Both the position numbers and the translations under genes were made by a program. Source: Planoprotostelium fungivorum (taxonomy: Eukaryota; Evosea; Variosea; Cavosteliida; Cavosteliaceae). Taken from it: a stretch of 16,625 bases of DNA. Location of the stretch: NCBI GenBank assembly GCA_003024175.1, contig MDYQ01000374.1, positions 1-16,625 of the forward strand. The letters are read 5' to 3'. Below are positions 1-9,730 of this stretch, piece by piece (position 1 is the stretch's first letter; the number at the start of each line of letters is the position of its first letter). Under the pieces are notes generated by a model that was not told the DNA's origin, did not search any database, and worked only from the letters and a program-made list of their open reading frames with translations.

Positions 1-1240
1 TCCATACGTCGAGTTCCTCTTGCAATGCGTCGAGTTGTCTTTTCTAATTTTTTATCATTTTTCTTCCCATGTTCTCCTTGATTTATCTCTCGTAGGTAGC
101 ACTCAGACAACTCAAAGACGATCGTGATCCCATTCTTATCACCCCATATTTATTATATTGATTCATTCCTTCGTCTTGTGTTGTGCACGTCAGTCTTAGG
201 AGTCTTCTGTCTGGCCTCTCTGCTTGTTCTTTGCTTTCTTGACGAGCACAACTTACTCTTTCACATCCACGATGATCAGCGCTACCCACGTCGAAGCAAA
301 GCGACACACATCAAAACAAACTCACCTCAAGATGACGACGGAGATGTCTCCTTTGTGGAACACATCAAAGGAAGAATCCAAACCTACAAAGGAATCAGAA
401 GAACTTCTCGAAGGGGTCAACGAACAACTCACCTCACATTGCGAACGGGAAGGAGACCACTGCAGAAGAGGACAGACATCGCCCAGATTGTCCCCAAAAA
501 GAGAGGACCAAGGAACCGTGGAGACAACGCCCGGTCGACGAAGGAGAAGAGAACCCATCGAGGGACCCGGACCCTCCTCAGCACAAATCTACGAAAGAGT
601 CAGCACAAAACCGCTCGAATCGACGAAAGGAGGGACTCACCCGTCAACCGACCGATCCTTCGTCTTGTCCAGTTGAACGTACTCGAGCCCAGAGGGATCC
701 TTCACCACCTGCACAGAATGAGTGACGTGAAGTTGCAGTGAATTCCACTCAGAACAGATCAAACTCACCTCCGTCGGACGAAGAGGACACTCCACCGTCA
801 AGAATGGCCCCTTCCGAGCAGAGAAAGGGTCACCTGAGCTCTGATCAGAACAGATGTTCAGACAATCGACCGAACGATCACTCACTTGAGCCCTCAAGGA
901 CAAACCAATCGGGACCAGCCCGCACCAGACGATCGACCAAATATTGCCAAGCCAGAGAGAAGGGACCTGGAAGAAATCATCAGCAACCAGACCGCCAGTC
1001 ACACATCAGAACTCGGCGGCAGCCTCCTTCTACAAGAAGCTGCTCAACGAGCTCGATGGACTCACCCCCGAAGAAGCTCCAACCGGACCAGCACGGAACG
1101 AGAGACCAAGGGAGGCGGACCGACCTCACCATCGCGAGCACCCCATCCCGATCGACAATGATGCCATCCATCACGATCCTCAACAGACGACAGAACCTAC
1201 ACAAGAGGTCAATGGAGAGGAGAGACGAGAACTCTCACCT
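1..1240 (-). CDS. Unrecognised intron-rich gene or gene end (partial)
   Basis: I do not recognise the product. Seen: eight donor/acceptor pairs on the minus strand (5'-3': 1238-1197, 1065-1030, 885-841, 768-709, 640-589, 432-384, 325-282, and an acceptor at 967 whose donor is unclear), 36-60 nt long. Donors are GTGAGT or GTGAGA; several acceptors follow a CTGAC/CTGAT branch-like motif and a pyrimidine tract (for example before 589 and before 384). Exons between them are open, for instance 966-886 (includes LWLGNIWSIVWCGLVPIG), 840-769 (includes DPFSARKGPFLTVECPL) and 708-641 (VVKDPSGLEYVQLDKTKD). The phase does not carry cleanly through the 49-nt intron at 432-384, so there is an indel or a wrong junction. 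The plus strand also has long open frames here (124-741 and 738-1316) rich in Ser, Arg and Pro; I prefer the minus strand because of the splice signals. The gene runs off the window. Confidence 0.35.
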
Positions 1241-1623
1241 CGCGTCCCAGATGTCCAGACACTATCGAGAGAAATGCCCCAGCCGATCGAGGGAACGAAA
1301 CAGTTCTCCTTCGTAAGTTCTCTCGTTGGAGGTTGAGGGGCGACCGGAGCGGTGTTCCCCCGATGAGTTTGGCCGTCTGGAGGTGTGGGTTTGAATGTGA
1401 TTGGCGACGACACGGTAGCCATGTCGATGCTCTGGGGGTCCTCTGCCTCTCTGACCTGTTTCTCAACGTCAGTTTTGATTGCGATGGAGTAGGATGATAA
1501 ATGGGTGATGAGGGTGATGATGTCAATCGGGTGATGATCACCTTTCCGATCTCGATGAGGAGCAGATTATCGTGGTTGACAAGGTTGGCGGCATCTCTTC
1601 CACCGATGCGATCGAATTGAATC

Positions 1624-2010
1624 TCACAGCAGAGTCCAGTCTGTCCGATCTCCCAAAATCTTTCCTTCGTGCCTGAGAAGGTCAACGTCTGCATTGAATG
1701 AGACGAATGAAAAGGTACAATTGGGATCGAATGTTCACGATGACTCACCATGGTGCAAGACCTTCTCGGTTGGGAGATACTCGAGCCACATCTGACGAGC
1801 CTCCTCGAGGACGCGCACTCCTCCCATATGGCAGCGGCAATCGCGGAGGACAAGGCCGGAGACACCAGGGAGGTGACGGTCTGCTTCAGCCGTGTGGATG
1901 GGGATGTTTTGATTCGACGACAAATTCTTCTCACACTTTCAATTGAGGTCGTTCTGGAATGCTCGATCGGCTTCAGTGGCCTGGGGTGAAGTGCGATTGA
2001 GAGGGTCAAT
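1624..2010 (-). CDS. 3' end of an unrecognised spliced gene
   Basis: A minus-strand exon before 1748 reads ...VLEEARQMWLEYLPTEKVLHH, is interrupted by a 60-nt intron (1748-1689, GTGAGT...ATGCAG) and resumes in phase as DVDLLRHEGKILGDRTDWTLL, followed by TGA at 1626-1624. A further intron upstream is likely: a GTGAGAAG donor near 1932 and an acceptor GCTGAAGCAG about 54 nt later. The protein family is not recognised. It lies downstream of the CHD1 fragment on the same strand, with about 150 bases of unassigned sequence between. Support is the in-phase splice and a sensible stop; no domain was identified. From 1241 to 1623 I see only an open minus frame with no recognisable protein. Confidence 0.4.
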
Positions 2011-2159
2011 CTCGCGGAGAAATCTGTGACGGTCAGTTTGTGTTGTCGTGAAGGAGATGAAATATTTCATATCCTATTTCATGTCGTTTCGCGTGGATGG
2101 TGTGAAAGGATGAATGGAGGGAAGTAGAGGAAGAATCACCAAACGAAATGAGGTAATAG

Positions 2160-3071
2160 ACCTTTGGCAAAGAGATAAGGATGGTTCGATGCCTTCTTCG
2201 ATACCGTCTGAATAGTACAGCTCGTGCCTTCGGATCATCTCTCAGCTGACCGAATACCCAGTGTGAGTGACGACGTTCATCCCGGGAGTCCACCGCTCGA
2301 ATTCGGACTCCCCATTTCCGATGGTGAAGAGCGGCACGAGGACCATGAACGGACCCTGACAGTTGAAGGTCTTCGTCAGGGTGGCCAGCGTGGCGATGGT
2401 CTGGATCGTTTTTCCCAGACCCACCTCATCGGCCAAAATTCCGTTGAGTTGGTAGCACCAATTGTGGGTGAGCCAATTGACACCGTCGAGTTGGTAGTCT
2501 CTCAGCTCCCCGTGGAACCAATCTCCCATGTTCGATATCGGCTCGAAATGTGGCCTGGGGCTGGGTGTATCCCTCACTACGATGGTGTTCCTCTCGTCGT
2601 ACTCTGCAACGTGGAGAGAGCAGTCTGGAATGTCTTCGGGGGCCTCCCAGGTACAGTCGGCAGAGGGTAATTGCTGCAATTTGACGAGGTACTGGTCTTT
2701 TTCTCCTTCCGCGCGGTGACCGATGATCCTGTCGGGTTGTAGATAGACGTTGAGGGTCTTGCGGTGGATCTCCATGACTACGTCTACGTTCTTTCTCTGT
2801 TCGCTTCGATGCCGCGCTCCTCCAATCTTTCTGCTTGTCCAGTTGTTTCATGTAATTGGTCACTTTCTTCACACCACCAAATCCCTGCAGGCTCTCTAAC
2901 GCGTTCCACCTTGACTTGATGTCAGCTATCACATCTTCCTTCTCTTGTTCTCACGTGTTGTGGATGTGCGCGCGGTGGTCACAATAGTGTCTCTCCCTCT
3001 AGTGCTGCCTTGAAGTCCATAATTTTCTCAATGGATGGAACGGATGGGTCCGTAGAATCAACGGGTTCGGT
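2160..3071 (-). pseudogene. CHD1: CHD1-type chromodomain helicase, block-deleted remnant
   Basis: Chd1 is a nuclear ATP-dependent nucleosome-spacing enzyme with two chromodomains and an SNF2 ATPase. Surviving pieces lie in the correct order. A leader IEKIMDF (3071-2979) precedes a chromodomain 1 end HIHNTW, which is split by a 45-nt intron (2954-2910); then comes GVKKVTNYMKQL. Chromodomain 2 contains DRIIGHR and CTWEAPEDIP (about 2730-2620). The ATPase start has ELRDYQLDGVNWL and the Walker A motif DEVGLGKT (2430-2407; DEMGLGKT is usual). Next are QTIATL and ESEFERWTPGMNVV, then an in-frame TGA at 2244-2242 inside the segment equivalent to S-R-E-I-I-R, then EMIRRHELYY. Helicase motif KKASNHPYLF (2198-2169) follows almost at once, so the DEAH box and motif III are missing. 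The helicase C-terminal half and the DNA-binding domain are not seen. A one-base frame change sits before 2775. Family identity is secure; function is not possible as read. Confidence 0.8.
2407..2430 (-). other. Walker A (P-loop) of the CHD1 ATPase
   Basis: Encodes DEVGLGKT. The SNF2 family consensus is DEMGLGKT, so the methionine is replaced by valine while the lysine and threonine that bind ATP phosphates are kept. It is preceded by the conserved Q-motif-like stretch LRDYQLDGVNWL. Confidence 0.85.
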
Positions 3072-3642
3072 CTGAAGGAAGCACCGTGGACATCAAAGGG
3101 AGAGTCAGAGGAGGGACACCAAACAGAATCTCGGCCGTCTCTTCAAAGAAACACCTGACGTCAGTTGTCAGTGGCGGATGGTGGACGATCGATCTCACCT
3201 CATCAGAGGACCGGTCTCAACACGGTTGATACCGTGACGCGGAATGGACATCGAGTGTCCACGATAAATCATGACATCAGAGAGGATGACCAAGTGACGG
3301 TAGTTGACGTAACTTCCATCGAAAGAGGTGACGGCCCTCAATTCCTTGAAGTGAGCATTCCGTTGTCTCTTGTCGCTCTTGATGAAGACCTTCTTGATGT
3401 CAGAGACATCTCCCAGGACCATCTCACCCAGCATGTTCTGCTCTATCTTCTTCAAAAACTCGTCGTCCTGTGCCACCGTGTTGTCCTTCGTGTTCTGCAC
3501 GTTCGTCTCGTTATCGTTCACGACACAGACTCGTAGGACGAGCGCGGTGTAGTGATTGCTCTCCAAATCCACTGGATCGTACAGAATTTCCGTGGCTGCC
3601 GTGATACGAGCGAGGGTCGTGTATTCGAGCAAGACTGGACTA

Positions 3643-3680
3643 CTGTAAGGGTGAGACGATGATGAGAGAGAAAAACTCAC
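3643..3680 (-). other. 38-nt spliceosomal intron in the RPB1 remnant
   Basis: The minus strand reads GTGAGTTTTT at the donor and CCCTTACAG at the acceptor, between AAQSIG-side sequence and the exon containing [18 protein letters not shown]. It is a clear example of the short GT-AG introns seen along the minus strand (44 nt at 3198-3155, 48 nt at 3119-3072, 45 nt at 2954-2910, 43 nt at 5500-5458, 48 nt at 7612-7565). Confidence 0.75.
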
Positions 3681-5004
3681 TCTTGGCTTGAGTGAGGGCA
3701 GAACAGTAAGCTCCAATCGATTGAGCAGCGAGGGCACCCACCATCTCACCGAAGGCGGCAAGGGCGTGTAAGGATCGACTCTCGTTCGCTCCCAACAACC
3801 ATTCAAAGGATTCAGAGGACAAGCGATCATCTGATGAAAGTTAATTTGATGTGAGAGAAGAGGGAGAAGAATTCACCCGTGATGACCTTCTTTGCAACAG
3901 AGTAAGACATTGAAGAGGAGGGTGGTGTTGTCTTGCATGTTGAGAGAGATGGAATCGGTGCCAGACACGACGATGAGCTTCTCCGATGGTTGGTTGACGC
4001 CCTCGATGACCTTGATGGGTGGAGATCAATTGGACGTGATGCGTCGATGTGGAACGTCTTCTGTGCGTTCCGGATGAGACGCTTGAGGTTGACGGGAAGA
4101 GGCCAAGAGTCTTCGCCTGAGGGAGGTCATTCTTCTGTCGTGGACGATTCAACTCACCGCTTCGGATGTTCCATGGCCTTCATCACCCTCCTCTGGATGT
4201 AACCCGTCTCGGACGTCTTTTAATGACTCCCTCTCTTCCTCCCATAGACTTCCTTCCCTTTGAATCCGAACGGAATTCTCTTTCTTTTGTCTGCGTAGCG
4301 GACGAACCAGCACCATCTCTCGTCTTGTTCAGCACGCGGTTGACTTCTCTCGAAAGACTCTTGGTGGGTGGCTCCTGGCTGAGCTTCGAACTCGTTGTAC
4401 TGGGCCTTGATGATGGCGTCGTTCACGTCCTTCTTTGCGGTCTCGATGGTGGTGTGTCTTGATACGTCCCATGGTCTTGTCATCGGCAATAATGTCTCCC
4501 ACACCGATGGTGTAACCATGGCTCACAAGCCATTGGTTGATCATCTTCTGGATGTTGTCGAAGAAGTTTCGGGTCATCTCATGTCCGTGCTCCATCATGA
4601 GACGTGCATCAGTGATCCTGTGTCGTGTCACTCGTGAACGGAAGAGGGATGTGTGATATCAAGAGATGCATGGTGTGATGTTAAGAGATGGACGTATATC
4701 GAGAGATGTATCTGGCTCACCTTCTTGATTTCCCACACTCTTCTTGTCGATCATTCCACAGAGTAGCTCTCCCTGTTCAACATTGGTACGTGTGTCCGTG
4801 GGGGAGATGATCCTCTCTGTCCTTCGTATCGTTGTCGGGGTGTCCGTTGGCCAATCGAGGAGGAATGATGAGAGAAAAGAGCTGTTTTCCCTCGGGGTAT
4901 GGGGACCTTTCCATCAAAAATGATGTCATCACCAGATCTTTTTCCATAAAGTTGTCCCTGCGAGTGCAGAGACGGCAACCTGAGAGAGCATCCTGCACGT
5001 GCAT

Positions 5005-5034
5005 GTTCATCTCGTCTCCATAAGAATCGGCATT
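5005..5034 (-). other. Altered RPB1 metal-A loop
   Basis: The near-invariant RNA polymerase motif NADFDGDEMN reads NADSYGDEMN. The second of the three magnesium-binding aspartates is a tyrosine and the preceding phenylalanine a serine. Flanking residues (LNLSVTTPY before, MHV after) are conserved, so the alignment is unambiguous. Three invariant aspartates here are required for nucleotide addition in all multisubunit polymerases. Confidence 0.85.
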
Positions 5035-5500
5035 GTAGGGTGTCGTCACGGATAGATTGAGAGGGAAGGTTGAGTAGGGCATCACTTTGATCCTGTGCCC
5101 CATCATACTCATCTTGTGGAGCGAAGGCTGAAGATGACGAGGTCTCCGTCCTGGATGTGTTTCTCCACCTTGTAGCCGTACTCGAGGTGTATTTAGATTT
5201 CCTCTCATTCTTCCCTCCTTTCCCTTCAGTCTCTGACGAATGGACTTGAGCGGTCTTCCACTCCTCTGGGTGGCCTGGGGCTGACCGGTATCTACATGGT
5301 ATTGAAGGAGGGTCTGGTTCTTGAACGATGTGAGCTGGGGCACCACTGATCTCTTGCTTGCGGAGGAGTGTGTTCGACGAGGGCTTCGATACGGATCAAG
5401 TTGATGACGCTGCACGATTATTTCGACGAGGATGTAGACCAGAAGGAGAGCGAAATACTGGTCGAGGTAAGTATTGAACGTGGAGAATAGAATGACTTAC

Positions 5501-7692
5501 GGCTCTGGCCAGAGAGGCTCTCCTTTTGGGCGGCAAGAATAGGTTTTATTGGTGATGGACGGCTTCAATAGGTTGGGCATCAAGAAGGGAAGGACGACGA
5601 AGCTCTTCGCGGTGAGGATCTATCTGTGACCGTCCGAGGTGTTGCTTGCCCTCTGTCTTAGAGGATATCCGAGGGTGGAGGGAGGATCTCATCGAATGCC
5701 CCACGAAACGGCAGAGCGTGTCTAACACCTGGTGGCAGCCTCTCTCACGTCTTCCAACTCGTCACAGAGCACGGCGCACGGCGGCCCAGAGTCTTACCGG
5801 ATACCTGTGGAGGTGAGACGGGGTGAGGGAGAATGGATCACCTGTCGCTTGCCGAAATCGAGACAGTCGGTGATTCTCATGAGGTTGACGAGGAGGTGCT
5901 TGAGTGCGTTCTGAACGACGCTCTTCCTTTTGTCACACGTAGACAGGCTAGGATCTTGTTCCTCTTGTCGTGTAGATCTTTCAGGCGAGGTGGAATCCTC
6001 TCTGACGTGAGGCTTCGTGTGGTCCGAGTTGCTGAGGATCTCGGGCGAGAGAGTTTCGAATCAGGAGATGTCGAGGGCAGCGAGAGGACTTCGAGCGGCA
6101 CCCGACGGAACCGACGCCCAACAACCAAATGAGGGCGAAGGATTGTCCTCTCCCATTCCTCGCGAGATCCAAGCGGATGGCTCTGACCTTCCATCGTGAG
6201 TTCATGTTCATCATCATCATGTCGATCATGTCGATCGAGTGATGCACGAACGTGATGTGATGATGACATTCATTCTTCTCACCTCTGGGATAGTATCTGT
6301 GATGATACTCTTGTGGTCACTGTTCATCACGTCCAGATAAAGGTCCAAGTCCTTCGTCTCAGCCAGCGACAGATATGTACCGCCTTCTTCTGTATCGATC
6401 CGTGTCACCTTCTTCGTCTTCCAATTGTTCTTGTCGTCCGGGGCCTCCGCAGAACGTCGTTCGAGGTGTCTCTGAAGTGGTTCAAGAGCTGGGGAGGGTC
6501 CGGACGATGTAAGGTCTAAAGAGTTTCCGCAGAATGGTCGTCAGTGTCTGAAGCCAAAGAGAGATCCTTGTCTTGCAGCGGGTGCTTCTTGTCTTCCACC
6601 ATGGATTGAAGCTTGGTGACCACTTTGTATTACTTGATAGAAATGTCCAAGCCTTTCACGACACAGACCACCGTAAGCGGCACCTTTCATCCATTGTAAG
6701 AGATCACATCGAAGAGAGGAGAGGGAGAAGATATGAAAAGGGAAGGAATAGATCACCTCTTCTCGCTGCGAAAGAGATGGCATTGCTCTTGAGTAGGCAG
6801 GGTGTCCGTGTACAATTTGGTGGCGCCCTCGATGGATTGAGTGACTATGTTCTGCAGTCCCTCTCTTCGTCGAGCATGGCCTCTACCACCAAGGGTAGAG
6901 TCACTTGGCGGCACCGTCGGGACATCTTCCGTTATCCTTGGTCCTGTCAAAGGACTAGTAGAGCCAGGGTAAGCCACACACTTCTTGATCGTTTGGGCGG
7001 CGGGCGTGATACGAAGGAGGGAGTCTCTTCTTCGGGGTCGTGGGTGGCAATCCAAAGGTGTGTCTCCTTCGACATGAGAGCGCGGCCAAGGTAAATGGAT
7101 ACGTGGGAGAGTGATCGATCGCTGCAGGTAGAGAGGGCTGAGGCAATCTTGGCGGCTTGCTCTGTTGAGGGGGGCTAAGATGGAGAAGAGAGTCTTTTCG
7201 AGGAGTTCGGCGTGATTCCCGTGGAACACTTACTGCCTGATCTACGCGATGGTGAGAAATGGAAGATCGTACGCGCGAGTCACCTTTTGACGGATGGCGC
7301 ACTCGTTCGCGAGGTCCCTCTTGATACGGTCTTGGGTAGTCTATTGATCCTGGGCTTCACATCTAGAATGGATGACGTCAGATTTCCGCAAATTTTCTCG
7401 TCATGGGCTCACCGGCCATTCCCTTCACAGCCTTGACGATGTTGAGGATGTTGGGTTTCGAATGCAGTCGACGGTTTCTTCTATCTTCCGTACTCTTCTG
7501 GAGTCGTCGTAGGCAATGAGAGTGGAGAAAATCAGATCGTTGGCACCTTTGGTTGGCTCATGAGCTGGGTGAGGGTGAGGGGGTGGTCGCGAGTGTTTGG
7601 GCCTCTTCTCACCTTGAGGACGTCCGGAACCTAGAAGATAGTCCATTCCCTTGGAGCGAATCGATGAGGTCATCTGATTCATCCAAGAGAAA
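5501..7692 (-). pseudogene. GCN1: Gcn1 HEAT-repeat protein, block-deleted remnant
   Basis: Gcn1 binds ribosomes and lets Gcn2 sense uncharged tRNA; it is a HEAT-repeat protein of about 2,600 residues. Recognisable blocks in order: a start-like MNQMTSSIRSKGMDYLLG (7682-7630); an intron at 7612-7565; LIAYDDSRRVRKIEETV, matching the N-terminal YxDxxSRRAVxE region; LNIVKAVKGMAG after a one-base shift; SRQDCLSPL; KGAAYG (6687-6670); TKLQSMVEDKKHP (within 6623-6580), the hallmark central segment; FRPYIVRTLPQLLNHF-like sequence; NNWKTKK; LSLAETKDLDLYL and IITDTIPE (6375-6283); LEDVREAAT (about 5757-5730); and FVVLPFLMPNLLKPSITNKT (about 5603-5544). About three quarters of the protein is absent and there are in-frame stops (a TAA after LDISIK, a TAG before ILTAKS). 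The last exon ends at a GTAAGT donor (5500), and RPB1 sequence follows within about 100 bases. Assignment rests on several independent motifs in the right order. Confidence 0.75.
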
Positions 7693-7937
7693 GTGATGTA
7701 TCGGGCTTTCTTCAATCAGTTGTCTGTCCGGCGGAGTGATGCTCTTTGAAAGGACATCAGCCCATCAACACGATCACATCGAGAAATATGACTCACCGTG
7801 CATGAGTGATCTATTCCTATCGCAGAGAAGAAGGCCAGACTGTAATCTGCTCTCGATTCAGTCAGAATCTAGGACATGTCCTACACCTCAAGAGTCACAG
7901 CAGGCTCACTTACACATCTGTCCCCACCTCTGGCTCA
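7693..7937. other. Upstream region of the GCN1 remnant
   Basis: About 245 bases between the first recognisable GCN1 codons and the hairpin minisatellite. There is no coding sequence I can support and no clear core promoter element. It would hold the GCN1 promoter if the gene is transcribed. Confidence 0.3.
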
Positions 7938-7958
7938 AATGACAGTACGAGTCTGGAC

Positions 7959-8386
7959 GCTTCAGGCGATTCCACGTCATGGAATCGAGCACGCATAATA
8001 GTGGTCACAGCCACAGGGACATAATAGTGGTCTCAGCCACGAAGACATACAGTGGTCTCAGCCACAGGGATATGTGGTCTCAGCCACAGGGACATGTGGT
8101 CTCTAGCTAGAATGACAAACAACTCTTCGTAACCTCAGGCAATTCCACGTCATGGAATCAAGCACGCCAGTCTGGGCACATGTGCTTTCCTTCAGAGATG
8201 AAGATATGTGTTGTTCATACAAGCCTGTAGAGAGGAGTATATGATGTGGTCTCAACCACGGGGACACGTGTGGTCTCAGCCACAGAGGACATAATAGTGG
8301 TCTCAGCCACAGGGATATGTGTGGTCTCAGCCACAGGGACACGTGTGGTCTCAGCCACAGAGGACATAATAGTGGTTTATAGTCAC
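7959..8386. repeat. Hairpin-forming minisatellite, two arrays
   Basis: Array 1 (8001-8103) has four copies plus a partial one; array 2 (8246-8386) has five copies plus a degenerate one. The core unit is GTGGTCTCAGCCAC, separated by spacers such as AGGGACATAATA or AGGGACACGT; array 2 spacing is 24 or 27 bases. Each core is a small dyad: TGTGG pairs with CCACA around a TCTCAG loop. Each array is preceded by a copy of another palindromic repeat (7959-7994 and 8134-8167) containing GATTCCACGTCATGGAATC, whose arms GATTCCA/TGGAATC enclose CGTCA. The whole composite unit therefore occurs twice. Confidence 0.9.
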
Positions 8387-8389
8387 AAA

Positions 8390-9200
8390 AGACTCAGTTA
8401 GGCATCGGCCCCCCAACTTTGCCTCGAAAGATGTCCTCTCTCCTTTTTTTCCTCCGGTACAAATATTTGCACCCGCCGCAAATACAGAAAGGTGAAAAAC
8501 AAACGTTGATAAAATGTGGGTTTGGCACAGACATCGGGTTGAGCAAGTCAAAGAGGACGAGAGAACACGAAAAAGACACGCTCACATTTCCGGCACAACA
8601 TCCGATCTGCTAAAATGGAATGGAATGATGGCCCCACATACCTCAAACGTGAGTCCTCCATATCAGTTGATTATTTGCCCTTGCTAAATGAGAGATGGAT
8701 CTGCATCTGAAAAAATCTCAGCATCCATTGTTCCCCAGTAATCGGCGGACATTCCTCTTCTCGAAGAGATGGACATCTAAAACTGGCTGGCAGCCATATC
8801 CTCTCGTCAATATCGTATCAGTGGGATGGTGAGAACGAGATCGTTTGTATGCGAAGAAAGAAGCCGCTGTAAGCGTGGCGATGAAAGTCAAGGTTGACGG
8901 CTCTCAACAATTGTCTTTCTCAATTATTGGACCTCAGGTCGAGCGAGCCGATCTGCATCACATCAACATCCTCAGATCGTCATCACACCCTCTTCTATCA
9001 CATATTCGATCATGCATTACAAGATTTGGACCAACAAATAAAGATTTGGATTCTAGCGTGCCTTCGTTCGAGTTTATCTCCGTTACACACAGCGTTGGCA
9101 TTTGAAAACAACAGTCGATCCCCACGGCGATGTTCGTTCCTTCTTGTTCAACATCTCCGAGAGAACTCGGACATCACACCGTTTTCTCAGTTGTTTTTCG
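8390..9200. other. Intergenic sequence with no supported gene
   Basis: Short open frames exist on both strands (the longest, 8894-9316 plus, about 140 codons), but none shows a recognisable motif, splice context or good composition. A local duplication AGATTTGGA...AGATTTGGA occurs at about 9022-9051. Nothing else is visible. Confidence 0.4.
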
Positions 9201-9201
9201 A

Positions 9202-9236
9202 GTTGTGGCTTTCACAGCCACAACGTCACTTTTTTA
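9202..9236. other. Perfect 9-bp hairpin followed by T6
   Basis: GTTGTGGCT (9202-9210) and AGCCACAAC (9216-9224) are perfect inverted arms around TTCAC; GTCAC and then six T follow. It resembles a terminator-like or Pol III end structure. The arms share GTGG/CCAC with the minisatellite units 900 bases away. It is not a histone-type stem-loop, because stem and loop lengths and flanks differ and there is no histone gene beside it. Confidence 0.5.
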
Positions 9237-9324
9237 TAGGCCACACATCGCGGATGATCACGAAATCGCAATATTCAGTCAAAATAACTGACTCCGAAGA
9301 AAACAAAGAAACATGAGAACAAAC

Positions 9325-9527
9325 CTGAACAGCTGACAGAGTGGAGCCCAGGTCTTGTGAGTCTTCGAGATGTGGCGTTCCAACAAATCGAATGATGAGA
9401 ATGAGTTTGTTCGTATGATTGACTGAGAATGTGTTCAGTTCATTCTTATGGTCCCAACGAGGTTGGCATTTATCACCGGTTGCCCACCTCAATTGTAGGA
9501 CCTCGTGCAGAGTGAGTCGATCATCTC
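9325..9527 (-). CDS. Possible exon of an unrecognised gene
   Basis: An open minus-strand segment reads ...KNELNTFSVNHTNKLILII then GTPHLEDSQDLGSTLSAVQ and ends at a CAG|GTTTGT donor-like site (donor G at 9324). The frame stays open for about 65 codons from 9527. No family recognised and no matching acceptor established downstream; weak. Confidence 0.25.
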
Positions 9528-9730
9528 AGATCGTCTAATCGTCGTCACGATTCACGATTGACATTACAAACTCGATCGTCGCAAATTCGACCAATTCTCA
9601 TCGTCCATCGATCCTGTTTCCAACAGTACCATCCACTATCCAAGATGACAAACGAAATCAAATAAAATTAAACAGAAAATGACTTCATTGTACAGCTCCG
9701 TGGTTCTTGTCTTCTGACCCACCATGAGCT

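Larger units (their letters stand above)
3120..5415 (-). pseudogene. RPB1: RNA polymerase II largest subunit Rpb1, block-deleted remnant
   Basis: Rpb1 forms the catalytic core of RNA polymerase II. Pieces in the correct order: SGRPLKSIRQRLKGKEGR (5262-5205); YGYKVEKHIQDGDLVIF in another frame (about 5180-5130); LHKMSMMGHRIKVMPYSTF (from 5121); active-site loop NADSYGDEMN (5034-5005); VQDALSG; FDGKVPIP; a homologue of the funnel region with GYTIGVGDIIAD; KRIPFGFK; bridge helix ETGYIQRRVMKAME (about 4205-4165); [41 protein letters not shown] (3750-3712); EYTTLARIT (from 3626); [45 protein letters not shown]; and, after a 44-nt intron (3198-3155), CFFEETAEILF. Other introns: 3680-3643 (38 nt) and one near 4735-4633. 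Missing: about 300 N-terminal residues including the zinc clamp, the fork region after RMRGN, the trigger loop and the CTD heptads. The frame changes between blocks. Intact family members have about 1,450 residues plus the CTD. Confidence 0.88.

Noticed and set aside
124-1316. Long Ser/Arg-rich plus-strand open frames as a LINE ORF1
   Set aside because: They lack an ORF1 motif or match to the other copies, and the minus strand has eight well-formed introns with open exons between them.
2232-2260. TGA read as a sense codon (alternative genetic code)
   Set aside because: TAA and TAG also interrupt neighbouring frames, and TGA serves as a normal stop in the 1624 and 9731 genes; a C-to-T change from CGA is simpler.
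7425-7715. CCT/TCP-1 chaperonin, from GMDYLLGSGR
   Set aside because: Resembles the GMDK motif, but later blocks (KGAAYG, TKLQSMVEDKKHP, LSLAETKDLDLYL) fit Gcn1 in order and no chaperonin GDGTT motif exists.
7999-8386. CRISPR array
   Set aside because: Spacers are short, near-identical and the context is eukaryotic; it is a minisatellite.
9202-9224. Histone mRNA stem-loop
   Set aside because: The stem is 9 bp with a 5-base loop, the consensus flanks are absent, and there is no histone gene nearby.
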